A stretch of DNA of 64,000 nucleotides from contig NZ_FNNN01000001.1 in assembly GCF_900106755.1 (NCBI RefSeq), forward strand, positions 1 to 64,000, written 5' to 3'. Position numbers and translations under genes: made by a program. The DNA is from Bacteroides faecis MAJ27. Lineage in GTDB: Bacteria > Bacteroidota > Bacteroidia > Bacteroidales > Bacteroidaceae. A model generated the notes under the pieces. That model worked only from the letters and a program-made list of their open reading frames with translations. It made no database searches and was not told the DNA's origin. This document shows positions 57,001 to 64,000 of this stretch, in pieces (the stretch's first letter is position 1; each line of letters begins with the position of its first letter).

Positions 57001-57286
57001 TACGCTTTGTTTTCATTCCGATGTAGGAATAAACAATCGTCAGATCTTTCTCTCCTCCAGGGACTTTCACATTATACTGCCCGTTCAGGTTTGTGATACC
57101 ACCACCCAACGAACGGTTCTGGTTGTTTACTAGATTGACATTTACACCAACCAGTGGCTCGGCAGTTTTTCCAAACAATTCGGTAACCGTACCGGATATA
57201 ACCTTCTGTACCTGCCCTGCCATTTCTATAGAACAGGACAGAAAAATGGCTACCAATGTATAAAAGACTTTATTTGTCTGATTCAT
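54020..57286 (-). CDS. SusC-family TonB-dependent outer-membrane transporter (pair 1)
   Basis: This 1088-aa transporter has a signal peptide ending EMAGQ. A carboxypeptidase-regulatory-like domain (about 28-115, VISGTVTELFGKTAEPLVGV) is followed by the plug with IRIRGTSTLNASSDPLIVIDG. The large barrel ends RRYTFGFNLSF. Its start resembles the partial SusC at 63882 (QQIIIGNVTELIGKS), and both follow a FAS1 lipoprotein gene: the two divergent operons are paralogous. It is 18 bases after the FAS1 gene. Confidence 0.95.
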   Translation of the reverse strand: MNQTNKVFYTLVAIFLSCSIEMAGQVQKVISGTVTELFGKTAEPLVGVNVNLVNNQNRSLGGGITNLNGQYNVKVPGGEKDLTIVYSYIGMKTKRIKYTGQTLLNVTLESESMAVDEVVVSARRLNRNDLGISDKEMVSATQKVDMEKLIAAAPVVSIEEALQGQLGGVDIVLGGDPGSRSAIRIRGTSTLNASSDPLIVIDGVPYPTEISDDFNFSTATEEDLGALLNISPNDIASVEVLKDASATAIWGTQGANGVLVIKTKQGTVGKTRFSFSSKWTMKEDPSTIPMLNGKEYTSLMQESIWNSAKYIGLNNPGNKYLNMLSDAPAIGDNPDWRYYDEYNQNTNWLDYVRQKALVSDNSFSMNGGGEKATYRFSLGYMSDIGTTIGTSMNRLNTSMVINYQFSNKLKFGADFSYSQTNTDANWVNTIRSEALSKMPNKSPFTVNDLTGALTDEYFTYHDPNFEGSFNGKSNYNPVAMAHEAINRTVQREGKITFRADYEIMPGFFYKGWASINMRAIKTRRFLPQVVTGVEQVNKYANQSADAYSDQLALQTENKLMYIKNWNNKHNIIANVLVRTGQYVNSGYNSEVYGNASSDLSDPVVGTTISDMNSSESETRNVSFVGVLNYTLFDRYVVHGSLNAEGNSAMGRNERMGYFPAVGLAWNFQNEPFMKTARDKWLDEAKFRFSIGQSGRAPSGASVYLGAYVKGTDYMNMSATKQARMQLDNLKWETSTEYNYGLDASVLKGRLRFTFDYYYKTVEDLLQKNYKLPSTTSFGSISYFNSGKMENKGWEFRTDVVLFENKDWRINGYVNFSRNENKITELPANMVQENYSPKNGEYAARAEVGRPIGSFYGYRYKGVYQNTDATYARDAEGKVMNDAKGRPIVMKNLTATCQPGDAMYEDINHDGVINQYDIVYLGNANPTLTGGAGLTIKYKQFSVNTFFHGRFGQSVVNTARMNNESMNGNANQSTAVLRRWKNEGDITDIPRALYGEGFNFLGSDRFVEDTSFLRLKQLTLNYAFPKSICNKMGITSLTCFVTGYNLFTWSSYTGQDPEVNLPSRPTDLAIDGATTPVSRRYTFGFNLSF

Positions 57287-57304
57287 GATTAATTAGATAT
57301 TCAG

Positions 57305-59638
57305 TTAATTAAAAACAGCGTCTATCAGGTGGAAAGCACCGTCCATAAAAGCAAATGGGAAATTCTCGTATGATACTACCTTACACGCATTTCCATACCG
57401 ACCGGTGGTTTGATTCTGCAACTGCAAGGTAATAGAAGCACCATTATCAGTATACTTCACAGGAATATTATTGCTGTTACGATACTCTCCCGATAACCAA
57501 TCGGGTGATCCAAGATACGGACAGCCTGATGCAACCGGAGCATTGGTAGGCGTAAAGAAATAATTAAGTAAATATTCTCCCAACAAGCGTTTGTTTGTAA
57601 CCTCACCTTGAAGAGTGGGCGAAGGTAAACTCAAATCAATCGTACCTTTCACTCCCGGAATCCGGTCATTATCCAAAGCCTCTTTCAAAGCTTCATTAGT
57701 CGGAATGAACCCGATAAGACGCCCTGCCAATCGATAATCCCAAGCAAGTACACCGTCTATGGTAGCAAATATTTCAGCCTGTCTCATTAAATAGGCAAAC
57801 ACGAAATTGGGATATTTCGTTTCCCCGATAGAGGTTAACATCGTCTTCAGGCTTGTATATTCCAATCCATCCAACTTTCCGAATACACCGAAATCACTTT
57901 CATATTCATATACTTTTCCGTTTGTCCACACACCGCCACCATCGTTGGTCACCTCTTTCACTTCAGTAAAAAGCGTAGGAATCACCGTTTGCGGATCTTG
58001 CCCTAACACACTATTAAACACGTAGTTCGTTGTCATCTTTCCGTCTTTTATAAACCAGTATGTTCCGCCATCCTGAGTAGCATGAACTGCCCAAGGAGCG
58101 TTAAAATTAACTTCACCTACTACGGTTCCGCCACTAACGATTCTTTTCAGATCTGATGATGATACAGCCACATCGCCATCTTCTCCGGAAGTTGCCAATG
58201 TATTGCCTACTCCATCAGACATCAGACGCATATCACTGATTTCATATCCGCTATTTTTAGTGATCAACATCGTATAGTTGGTTGCAGTGGTAGTATATGC
58301 AGCCATCTGATTACTCTGATAGATAGCATACAACGAAAGCAGATAATCTCTTTTAAGGAAAGACGGTCCCATTACAGTGCTGAATATTTCAGGCATCGGG
58401 AAATTACTCAATCCGTAGAAGCTGCCGTTCACGCAGATGCTCTTATCTTTCACATCGCTCAACTGGAAATCATAGTGTGAACCCAAAGAGTTGGTTATTC
58501 CGCTTATTTCGTCTGGGAATACAATAGATCCACCATATACTGATTGATAAAGTAATATTTTGGTAATCAACGGGTCCAAATCGGTCAAAGAAGAATATCC
58601 TCCAGCTTTCCAATATTTATTGAAGAAAGTATTTAATGCCTGATTGGACGGAGCAAAGATACTATAGGATATAGAAGCCAATTCCGGATAAAGACGGAAA
58701 TTGGAAGTCGGCCATTCCAAAGCAATATTGGGAAGTCCGTTTGACGCATGTTCATGAAGGAAGAGACTATCTACTCCTACTGCATTTCCATAATCGGCAG
58801 ACAAGTCCTTATCATAGGTATAAGTACTGTATTGGCTATAGAAGTCGAGGAAATCGGAATAATCTGATTTCTTCTTCAAAACATCATAAATAGTTTCCAA
58901 TGGTTCCAATACTCTGTCTACATTATATATATAGCCGTTGTTTGTTATGATTTGGTATTCTTTAACGCTTGCATTCGACACATTGAACCCGTTATCTCCC
59001 GTCCATGTAGAGTTAGGATAGAAAAATTCATAATTCTTCTTTGCATCTATGCCTTTAGATGCAAAGATGTGGTGAGAGAATACAGGTAAAAACCGCTCCA
59101 GGTGATAGACGGTTACTGTGTTTTTTGTTGCCGGATCCACTTCCTTCGTAGTAGGGCTGGTACTGTGTGTGCGAAATTTGTAATACATACCCGGTTGCAA
59201 TACACCCAGTTCATCATCTTCATCGTCGTCTTTGCTTGTTGCACTGTCCTCGGGCCGGAAGTTCTCGAGATCGGTTTTACTATAAGAATAGTAGATTAAG
59301 TGATAACCAATCAATTTCTTCAGATCATCTGTCGGTATGTCCTTGACTGAAACATAACCGTGTTCCTCCAGATAAGTGGTAAACGCATCATTGTCCGGAG
59401 CCATGACAGTTGCGACACTCTTACCATCAAGAATAGGCCTGAAACCTGATAGCTCTGCTGCTTCCAAAAACATGGAGAACTTACCTCCATATTCATTAGA
59501 AAGAACTTCCCAAGCTGTACCTTTCAGCCATGCCGGTTTTTCATAGTGTTCATCCATCTTGTCTTCACAGGACAGGAAAAAGGAAGAGAGGAACAATAGT
59601 AGCAGCAAATGCCGCTTTCGAATCATTGCATTTCTCAT
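57305..59638 (-). CDS. FAS1 (fasciclin)-domain surface lipoprotein, first gene of left operon
   Basis: This 777-aa lipoprotein has its lipobox at FFLSC, Cys24; Met5 is an alternative start. CEDKMDEHYEKPAWLKG opens the mature protein, followed by at least three FAS1-like repeats: about 45-240 (FSMFLEAAELSGF, VMAPDNDAFTTYL, LIGYHLIYYSYS), 250-420 (DVLKKKSDYSDFLDF, IFAPSNQALNTFF) and 600-760 (IPTNEALKEAL, LLGEYLLNYFF). It is a close paralog of the protein at 61561-63864. It heads the nine-gene minus-strand operon and is separated from the recombinase by the left inverted repeat. The function is probably surface glycan binding. Confidence 0.88.
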   Translation of the reverse strand: MRNAMIRKRHLLLLLFLSSFFLSCEDKMDEHYEKPAWLKGTAWEVLSNEYGGKFSMFLEAAELSGFRPILDGKSVATVMAPDNDAFTTYLEEHGYVSVKDIPTDDLKKLIGYHLIYYSYSKTDLENFRPEDSATSKDDDEDDELGVLQPGMYYKFRTHSTSPTTKEVDPATKNTVTVYHLERFLPVFSHHIFASKGIDAKKNYEFFYPNSTWTGDNGFNVSNASVKEYQIITNNGYIYNVDRVLEPLETIYDVLKKKSDYSDFLDFYSQYSTYTYDKDLSADYGNAVGVDSLFLHEHASNGLPNIALEWPTSNFRLYPELASISYSIFAPSNQALNTFFNKYWKAGGYSSLTDLDPLITKILLYQSVYGGSIVFPDEISGITNSLGSHYDFQLSDVKDKSICVNGSFYGLSNFPMPEIFSTVMGPSFLKRDYLLSLYAIYQSNQMAAYTTTATNYTMLITKNSGYEISDMRLMSDGVGNTLATSGEDGDVAVSSSDLKRIVSGGTVVGEVNFNAPWAVHATQDGGTYWFIKDGKMTTNYVFNSVLGQDPQTVIPTLFTEVKEVTNDGGGVWTNGKVYEYESDFGVFGKLDGLEYTSLKTMLTSIGETKYPNFVFAYLMRQAEIFATIDGVLAWDYRLAGRLIGFIPTNEALKEALDNDRIPGVKGTIDLSLPSPTLQGEVTNKRLLGEYLLNYFFTPTNAPVASGCPYLGSPDWLSGEYRNSNNIPVKYTDNGASITLQLQNQTTGRYGNACKVVSYENFPFAFMDGAFHLIDAVFN

Positions 59639-59793
59639 AATACTAAAAATTATATTAAGTTATAATTAAAAATCTGCTAAAAAGGGAGATTGATATCGTG
59701 AATAGCATAAAAGACTTACATTTGATATTAGCAACTGCATAGATTTGCAGGCATTCATATAAATTTCGTGGTTTTTCATAATTATATCAAAAC

Positions 59794-59817
59794 GTTAAGT
59801 TAAACAAAAGTTAGATT
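59794..59817. repeat. Left 24-bp inverted repeat of a probable invertible segment
   Basis: This 24-nt sequence, beginning GTTAAGTTAAAC and ending GTTAGATT, is the exact reverse complement of 61370-61393. It lies between the left FAS1 gene and the recombinase stop codon. Complementarity ends at the next base on both sides. The rest of 59639-59955 is AT-rich leader; I found no perfect TAnnTTTG box facing left in it, and only a small CTGCA/TGCAG hairpin (59735-59750). Confidence 0.9.
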
Positions 59818-59955
59818 AATGACTTTGAGCAAAATATTTGTGTATAAGCGTATTATGAAAAATGTAAGATTGCCTGTGGACAATTAATAAGCAACTAAAA
59901 AGATAAGAAGTAGTTATTCTGAAATCAAATCGATATGCCTTACTGCAGCATAAAT

Positions 59956-61134
59956 TTATAATAATTGGTTCAATATTTCCCTGAATACTTTATCTGCGTG
60001 TTCTTGCATTATTTTTATATAATTAAAAATGGGACGATTACTTTTCATACTATGTCCTATACAGTATTCTATTTTCTCGATTTGTATTCCCAAATTATAT
60101 CCATGTTGTGCAAATGTTTTTCGAGCAGAATAATAAGTGACCTTCTTGCTTATACCAGATATTTCCGCCACCTTATTTATATTACGGAAAATTAAACTAT
60201 ATATCTGTTTATAGGATAAATATTTTCCGAATCTAAGTTTACCTTCCTTCGACAGGTATCTGTTAATAATCTCTTTTGCCTCAGGTTGCAAAGAGAACAC
60301 GATTTCATTTGCCCCTTTTTTTCTGTTACGAGTTTTATGACGTATATATCTTATATAATCTTTATCTTTAAAGTTGTATTCCAGTAAATCTTTCAGGTTA
60401 ATCCCACCTAAATAGTAAGTAAGCATAAAAATATCTCTGGTTATGTTCAAAGATGATTTCAGGAATTTCGCATCTCTAATACTTTTTAATTCATCTATTG
60501 ACAAATCAAGATCCCTAACAGTACTTATTGGCATTTTAAAAAGTATAAAGGGATGAATGTGATAAGTTACATAATTCATTTTACTTGCATAGTTCAATAT
60601 TACTTTTATCAGAGTCAGATAGATTCTTATCGTCGTATCACTTAAATCTTCCTTATATAGGTACTCTGCGAATTCTTGTATATGAAGAGGAGTTAGTTGA
60701 ACCAAAGGAAAGTCTCCCTTCATATATTTAATCAATCTTTCACTTGCTATTTTGTACAAGCTATAAGATTTTTGTCTTTCTTCCCCTGCCATGAAACTTA
60801 AGTATTCTTTTGCTATTGTTTGAAAAGTTATCCCTTTCTTCTTTTGTTCGTAAGTGATAATATGTATCAGTTCAGTACATGAGATTGTAGACAAATAACT
60901 AATGGAAGCGAGGATTTCCTCGTATTCATCGATCATTCTACGTAAACACGAATTTATGTTAACTGCATTTTCGTGTCTGACAACTCTGCCATTTTTTAGC
61001 TGACTTGCGGAATCCAACGTAAATTGAGTCGGAATATATCTGGTCTTTGACCGATGAGCTACTGCTATTCTTATCCGATGTCTGCCATTCGCCAACTTCT
61101 TAGTCGGCACAATTACAATTGAAAAATTTGCCAT
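59956..61134 (-). CDS. Tyrosine recombinase, probable local DNA invertase
   Basis: This 392-aa protein has an N-terminal arm-binding domain (about 1-85, FSIVIVPTKKLANGRHRIRI), a SAM-like core-binding domain (about 100-200) and a C-terminal catalytic domain (about 215-392). Visible catalytic residues are Arg338 (YSARKTFA), His361 (IGHSMKSN) and Tyr372 (FNYIK). The first arginine and the HxxR histidine of classical integrases are replaced (LGGINLKDLL; YYSAR), as in a common Bacteroides subgroup. It lies inside the inverted repeats, away from any tRNA, and has no excisionase or cargo genes beside it. I infer that it inverts its own segment. Confidence 0.9.
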   Translation of the reverse strand: MANFSIVIVPTKKLANGRHRIRIAVAHRSKTRYIPTQFTLDSASQLKNGRVVRHENAVNINSCLRRMIDEYEEILASISYLSTISCTELIHIITYEQKKKGITFQTIAKEYLSFMAGEERQKSYSLYKIASERLIKYMKGDFPLVQLTPLHIQEFAEYLYKEDLSDTTIRIYLTLIKVILNYASKMNYVTYHIHPFILFKMPISTVRDLDLSIDELKSIRDAKFLKSSLNITRDIFMLTYYLGGINLKDLLEYNFKDKDYIRYIRHKTRNRKKGANEIVFSLQPEAKEIINRYLSKEGKLRFGKYLSYKQIYSLIFRNINKVAEISGISKKVTYYSARKTFAQHGYNLGIQIEKIEYCIGHSMKSNRPIFNYIKIMQEHADKVFREILNQLL

Positions 61135-61290
61135 ATTACTTTTAAGGTTTTGTTTTATAAATAACTATCCTCCATACAACGAAAAAGGAATAAAATGCCC
61201 CCCAAACCTTGTTTCTTGATAAAAAAATGAGTTCATTGCATGGATTTCCGTGCAAAAGACGGTATTTTCCATGCTTTTGTACGATTCTTC

Positions 61291-61322
61291 ATTGGTATTT
61301 CTTCACTAACTCGCTATGTTTG
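61291..61322 (+). promoter_or_regulatory. Predicted promoter inside the invertible segment, facing right
   Basis: The -7 box TATGTTTG (61315-61322) is a perfect TAnnTTTG match. ATTG at 61291-61294 gives a -33 element at 20-bp spacing. Transcription would start near 61329, cross the right inverted repeat and enter the FAS1 gene at 61561. After inversion it would face the left operon instead. Confidence 0.65.
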
Positions 61323-61369
61323 CAACAGTTTTTCACAGGTCTTTATAATAAAGAACTCTTTGAAAACAG

Positions 61370-61393
61370 AATCTAACTTTTGTTTAACTTAAC
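61370..61393. repeat. Right 24-bp inverted repeat of a probable invertible segment
   Basis: This is the exact reverse complement of 59794-59817 over 24 bases, starting AATCTAAC and ending TTTAACTTAAC. It lies between the predicted rightward promoter and the leader of the right FAS1 gene. Confidence 0.9.
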
Positions 61394-61440
61394 TTAATTG
61401 GATTATATGAAAAGAGCAACCAATGTGACAACTTGTTTAT

Positions 61441-61494
61441 GCACACAAATTTCATCTGATAATAGAATTCTTATCAGCAATGGCATTTGTGTGC
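61441..61494 (+). promoter_or_regulatory. Two-tier hairpin in the leader of the right FAS1 operon
   Basis: The outer arms GCACACAAAT (61441-61450) and ATTTGTGTGC (61485-61494) are perfect complements. They enclose an inner stem CTGATAA (61456-61462) with TTATCAG (61471-61477). It lies in the predicted 5' untranslated region, 67 bases before the start codon. No T-run follows, so attenuation by a bound factor, mRNA protection or an operator are all possible. No equivalent structure of this size is present on the left side. Confidence 0.5.
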
Positions 61495-61560
61495 AGCATT
61501 AATTTCATGAGTACGCGAGAAACATCTTAGTTATTATTGAAATATTTATTTTTTTATATT

Positions 61561-63864
61561 ATGAAAAACTTAACGATTATGCGAAGGCTGCTATGGCTGT
61601 CTTTTATTCCATTTTTCCTATGGTCCTGCGAGGATAAGATGGATGAACATTATGAAGTTCCCGGGTGGGTAAAAGGAAGCGCTTGGGAATTACTTTCGGA
61701 CGAAAGCATGGATGGACAATTCTCCATGTTCCTTGAAGCAGCAGAGCGTGCCGGTTATTATGAGATTATGAACGGGAGAGGATTAATGACCGTTATGGCA
61801 CCAGACAACAATGCTTTTACCGCTTATCTGTCGGAACATAATTATTCGACAGTAAAAGACATTCCTGCCAGAGAGCTGAAAGAACTAATCGGATTCCATC
61901 TATTGTATTATTCCTATAATAAAGGTAGTATGGAAAATTTCCGTCCTGAAGGTGAGGGAGCCTATGATGAAGGTACTGAAATTCTTGATCCGGGATTATA
62001 CTATAAATTCCGGACACGTAGTTCAGGAGAACCGACAAGAGAAGTTGACCCTTTAACCGGTAAATCAGTCACCGTCTATCATCTGGAACGATTTGTCCCA
62101 GTCTTTTCACACTACTTCTTCTCATCTAAGAAAATTGATGCTAAAAAGAATTACGAAGCTTTCTATCCCAATTCAACCTGGACCGGTAATGATGGATTTA
62201 ATGTTTCGGAAGCTTCAGTGAAAGAATATGGCTTAATAGCCAACAACGGCTATATTTATACAATCAACAAAGTTCTGGAACCTTTAGGATCAATTTATGA
62301 CCAACTTAAATCTAATCCTGAATATTCCGATTTTCTGGCGATGTATGACAAGTTCTCCATCTATACGCCTAACGATGAACTTACCCAGAAATATGGCAGC
62401 GCATTGAATGCAGATACTTTATACTTGCATAGCCACAGATCTCCATTAGCTCCCATTGCTATGGAATGGTACAAATATGACTATCAACGTTTGGACACAT
62501 TAGCTTATCGTGCATATAGTCTGTTTGCTCCTAATAATACAGCATTGAACGAATTCTTTAATTCATACTGGAAAAACAGCGGATACGCTGATTACAGTTC
62601 ACTTGACCCATTAATACAGACATTGTTCCTTAATGAATATGTATATAGTGGTTCAGTAGCTTTCCCGGAAGAAATTGTGAATGGCACCGTTACCACCGCT
62701 TCGGGTACAAAATATAATTTTGATCCCTATGCATCGGACGTCAATAGAAAAATGTGTGTGAATGGCAGTTTCTACGGATTGGGCAAGATTCAGACTCCGA
62801 TTCTTTTCAATTCAGTATCCGGTCCGGCCTTCCACGAAAAGAGATTCCTGAATTTCTTATATGCAATGAATGGCGCAAACCTGCTGAGTTCATTCGGATC
62901 TGAAAACGAAAAATACACATTATTGATCCCTGACAATTCCGGATTCGAATCAGATGGTATCTTCTTGAATTATTATGCCGAAGGAGGAAAGCTCGAACAA
63001 AAGCCCGAAGGAGAATGGGAAGCCGTTTCTTCGGACGAGTTACAACGCATTATACGTGCACATACTGTAATGAGTGAGGAAGTCGAACTTAAAAAGCAAG
63101 GAACACAAGTCATCCCTATTCAATCTGCCTTCTGCTACTGGTTTGTTAAAGATGGAAAGATAACCTGTAACAGTCATTTCAACGGTATATTGGAACCGGG
63201 AAGTACGATCGATCCATTTGTTGAATTCGAAGAAGTCACCAATAGCGGTAAACCATGGGCAAACGGAAAGACCTACACTTATAAAGCGAATGCAATATCC
63301 GGATTATTCGAGGCAGAAACAGAAGACGGTCAGGGAAACAGCATGCAAAAAGCATTGGCTATCTGTCAGGATGCACGTTATCCTTATTATTGTTTCGCAC
63401 AATTATTGAAACAGGCAGATATGATTTCCGGAGAAACAGTAGCGGGATTAGCAGGCCGTACCATTGCTTTTATTCCGACCAATGAAACGATCAAGAATGC
63501 ATTAGCCGGCAAACAGATTCCGGGAGCCGACAAGCTTACGGTTTATGAGGATGGTACATTAGGTCTGATTGATTCTGGTAACGGACTGACCGGTGACGAA
63601 AAGATTGAGCTGAAGAAATACATCAGTAACTATTTCCTAGTAGCCTCTTCTGTACCTTCAGCTTGTTATCCGGGTTCGAAGATGGAAAGTGGCGAATATG
63701 TCAATTACAGCGGAAATACAATTATTTATAACGACCTGGGGACCTCTCTCTCATTCCAGCTTAAGAATGGTACAAAAGTGGTACAGGTATCTGGAAAATA
63801 CAACTATTTCCCATTCTGTTATAATGACGGATGTTTCCATTTTATCGAATCTCTTCTTATGTAA
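61561..63864 (+). CDS. FAS1 (fasciclin)-domain surface lipoprotein, first gene of right operon
   Basis: This 767-aa lipoprotein has its lipobox at FLWSC (Cys23) when started at MKNLTIM (61561); an in-frame ATG at 61537 would spoil the signal peptide and is rejected, and 61579 is possible. The mature start, CEDKMDEHYEVPGWVKG, and the FAS1 blocks (FSMFLEAAERAGYY, VMAPDNNAFTAYL, LIGFHLLYYSYNK, LFAPNNTALNEFF, FIPTNETIKNAL) parallel the left-operon protein at 57305-59638. In the orientation shown, the promoter at 61291-61322 reads into it. It is followed by a SusC gene 17 bases later. It is probably an alternative surface glycan-binding protein. Confidence 0.88.
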   Translation: MKNLTIMRRLLWLSFIPFFLWSCEDKMDEHYEVPGWVKGSAWELLSDESMDGQFSMFLEAAERAGYYEIMNGRGLMTVMAPDNNAFTAYLSEHNYSTVKDIPARELKELIGFHLLYYSYNKGSMENFRPEGEGAYDEGTEILDPGLYYKFRTRSSGEPTREVDPLTGKSVTVYHLERFVPVFSHYFFSSKKIDAKKNYEAFYPNSTWTGNDGFNVSEASVKEYGLIANNGYIYTINKVLEPLGSIYDQLKSNPEYSDFLAMYDKFSIYTPNDELTQKYGSALNADTLYLHSHRSPLAPIAMEWYKYDYQRLDTLAYRAYSLFAPNNTALNEFFNSYWKNSGYADYSSLDPLIQTLFLNEYVYSGSVAFPEEIVNGTVTTASGTKYNFDPYASDVNRKMCVNGSFYGLGKIQTPILFNSVSGPAFHEKRFLNFLYAMNGANLLSSFGSENEKYTLLIPDNSGFESDGIFLNYYAEGGKLEQKPEGEWEAVSSDELQRIIRAHTVMSEEVELKKQGTQVIPIQSAFCYWFVKDGKITCNSHFNGILEPGSTIDPFVEFEEVTNSGKPWANGKTYTYKANAISGLFEAETEDGQGNSMQKALAICQDARYPYYCFAQLLKQADMISGETVAGLAGRTIAFIPTNETIKNALAGKQIPGADKLTVYEDGTLGLIDSGNGLTGDEKIELKKYISNYFLVASSVPSACYPGSKMESGEYVNYSGNTIIYNDLGTSLSFQLKNGTKVVQVSGKYNYFPFCYNDGCFHFIESLLM

Positions 63865-63881
63865 TTTGAATTTTAAGAATT

Positions 63882-64000
63882 ATGAAGTTAACAAAATTAT
63901 ATTTTTCTGTAGTCATACTTCTTTGTACTGTAGGAGAAGTAGTGGCACAGACGCAGCAGATTATCATCGGTAATGTGACGGAACTCATTGGGAAAAGTGC
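63882..64000 (+). CDS. SusC-family TonB-dependent transporter, 5' end only
   Basis: A partial gene runs off the window end. The 39 visible codons give a signal peptide (MKLTKLYFSVVILLC, ending EVVAQ) followed by QQIIIGNVTELIGKS. That matches the start of the carboxypeptidase-regulatory-like domain of the SusC at 54020-57286 (KVISGTVTELFGKT). Position directly after a FAS1 lipoprotein gene repeats the order of the left operon, so it is very likely the transporter of the alternative receptor set. Confidence 0.85.
   Translation, partial: MKLTKLYFSVVILLCTVGEVVAQTQQIIIGNVTELIGKS

Larger units (their letters stand above)
59794..61393. mobile_element. Predicted invertible DNA segment (recombinase plus outward promoter)
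   Basis: The 1600-bp segment is bounded by perfect 24-bp inverted repeats. It encodes a tyrosine recombinase on the minus strand and carries a rightward promoter near its right end (61291-61322). It separates two divergent operons that both start with paralogous FAS1 and SusC genes. This is the known layout of Bacteroides invertible promoters controlled by a local recombinase. Inversion itself is inferred, not shown. Confidence 0.75.

Noticed and set aside
59805..59834. Strong left-facing promoter formed by the left repeat (AACTTTTG) and TTTTG inside the segment
   Set aside because: The -7 box lacks the first T of TAnnTTTG and the spacing is 16-17 bp instead of 19-21. It is kept only as a possible weak promoter.
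59956..61134. Integrase of an integrated conjugative or genomic island
   Set aside because: There is no tRNA target, excisionase, relaxase or cargo. The gene is enclosed by inverted, not direct, repeats only 1.6 kb apart, which fits an invertase.

Overview
The window comes from a Bacteroides chromosome. Gene content and order (dipeptidyl peptidase IV–lipA, a GldB-like lipoprotein next to fabI, then a very large rhamnogalacturonan-I locus) look like B. thetaiotaomicron or a close relative. That assignment rests on recognition of families and layout, not on a database search. Promoters fit the Bacteroides type (-7 box TAnnTTTG), and lipoproteins and SusC/SusD pairs are abundant.

Layout. (1) 1-720 has no gene but carries two arrays of imperfect repeats with a strict 22-bp period. 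(2) 721-9389 is mostly housekeeping: a minus-strand trio (SPFH membrane protein, ribbon-helix-helix protein, small membrane protein), a plus-strand set (DPP IV, lipA, a membrane protein with a decayed Nudix-like tail), and a minus-strand set (fabI, gldB-like, RsmI-like methyltransferase). (3) 9743-41424 is the enzymatic and regulatory part of a rhamnogalacturonan-I (RG-I) utilisation locus: GH28, DUF4861, GH43, a HAD phosphatase, a lyase-gene fragment, two hybrid two-component sensors (HTCS), a GH2, three proteins carrying CE12-type esterase domains, L-rhamnose mutarotase, two GH105, PL11 and a probable PL26 exo-lyase. (4) 41676-59638 is a nine-gene minus-strand operon encoding surface machinery: FAS1 lipoprotein, SusC, SusD, two FAS1 lipoproteins, a second SusC/SusD pair, the PL9 lyase and an Ig-like lipoprotein. 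(5) 59794-61393 is a tyrosine-recombinase gene enclosed by perfect 24-bp inverted repeats. (6) 61561-64000 begins a plus-strand operon (FAS1 lipoprotein, then SusC) that mirrors the start of the left operon.

How it works together. PL9 and PL11 would cut the RG-I backbone and CE12 esterases remove acetyl groups. SusC/SusD complexes with the FAS1 lipoproteins would capture and import oligosaccharides. GH28, GH105, the PL26-like lyase, GH2 and GH43 would dismantle backbone and side chains, and RhaM would prepare released L-rhamnose for catabolism. The two HTCS proteins are the likely oligosaccharide sensors.

The most notable observation is the centre of the right-hand part. A recombinase, an outward-facing promoter (TATGTTTG at 61315-61322) and 24-bp inverted repeats sit exactly between two divergent, paralogous receptor operons. 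This is the architecture of an invertible promoter that switches between two alternative RG-I receptor operons. In the orientation shown, the promoter faces the right-hand operon, so the left operon, including PL9, would depend on inversion or on weaker promoters. Other points of note are a CE12–truncated CE8–sialate-esterase-like fusion, a GH2 lacking the usual acid/base glutamate, a palindrome-ended fragment of a pectate-lyase-like gene, and three 22-bp-period repeat arrays.
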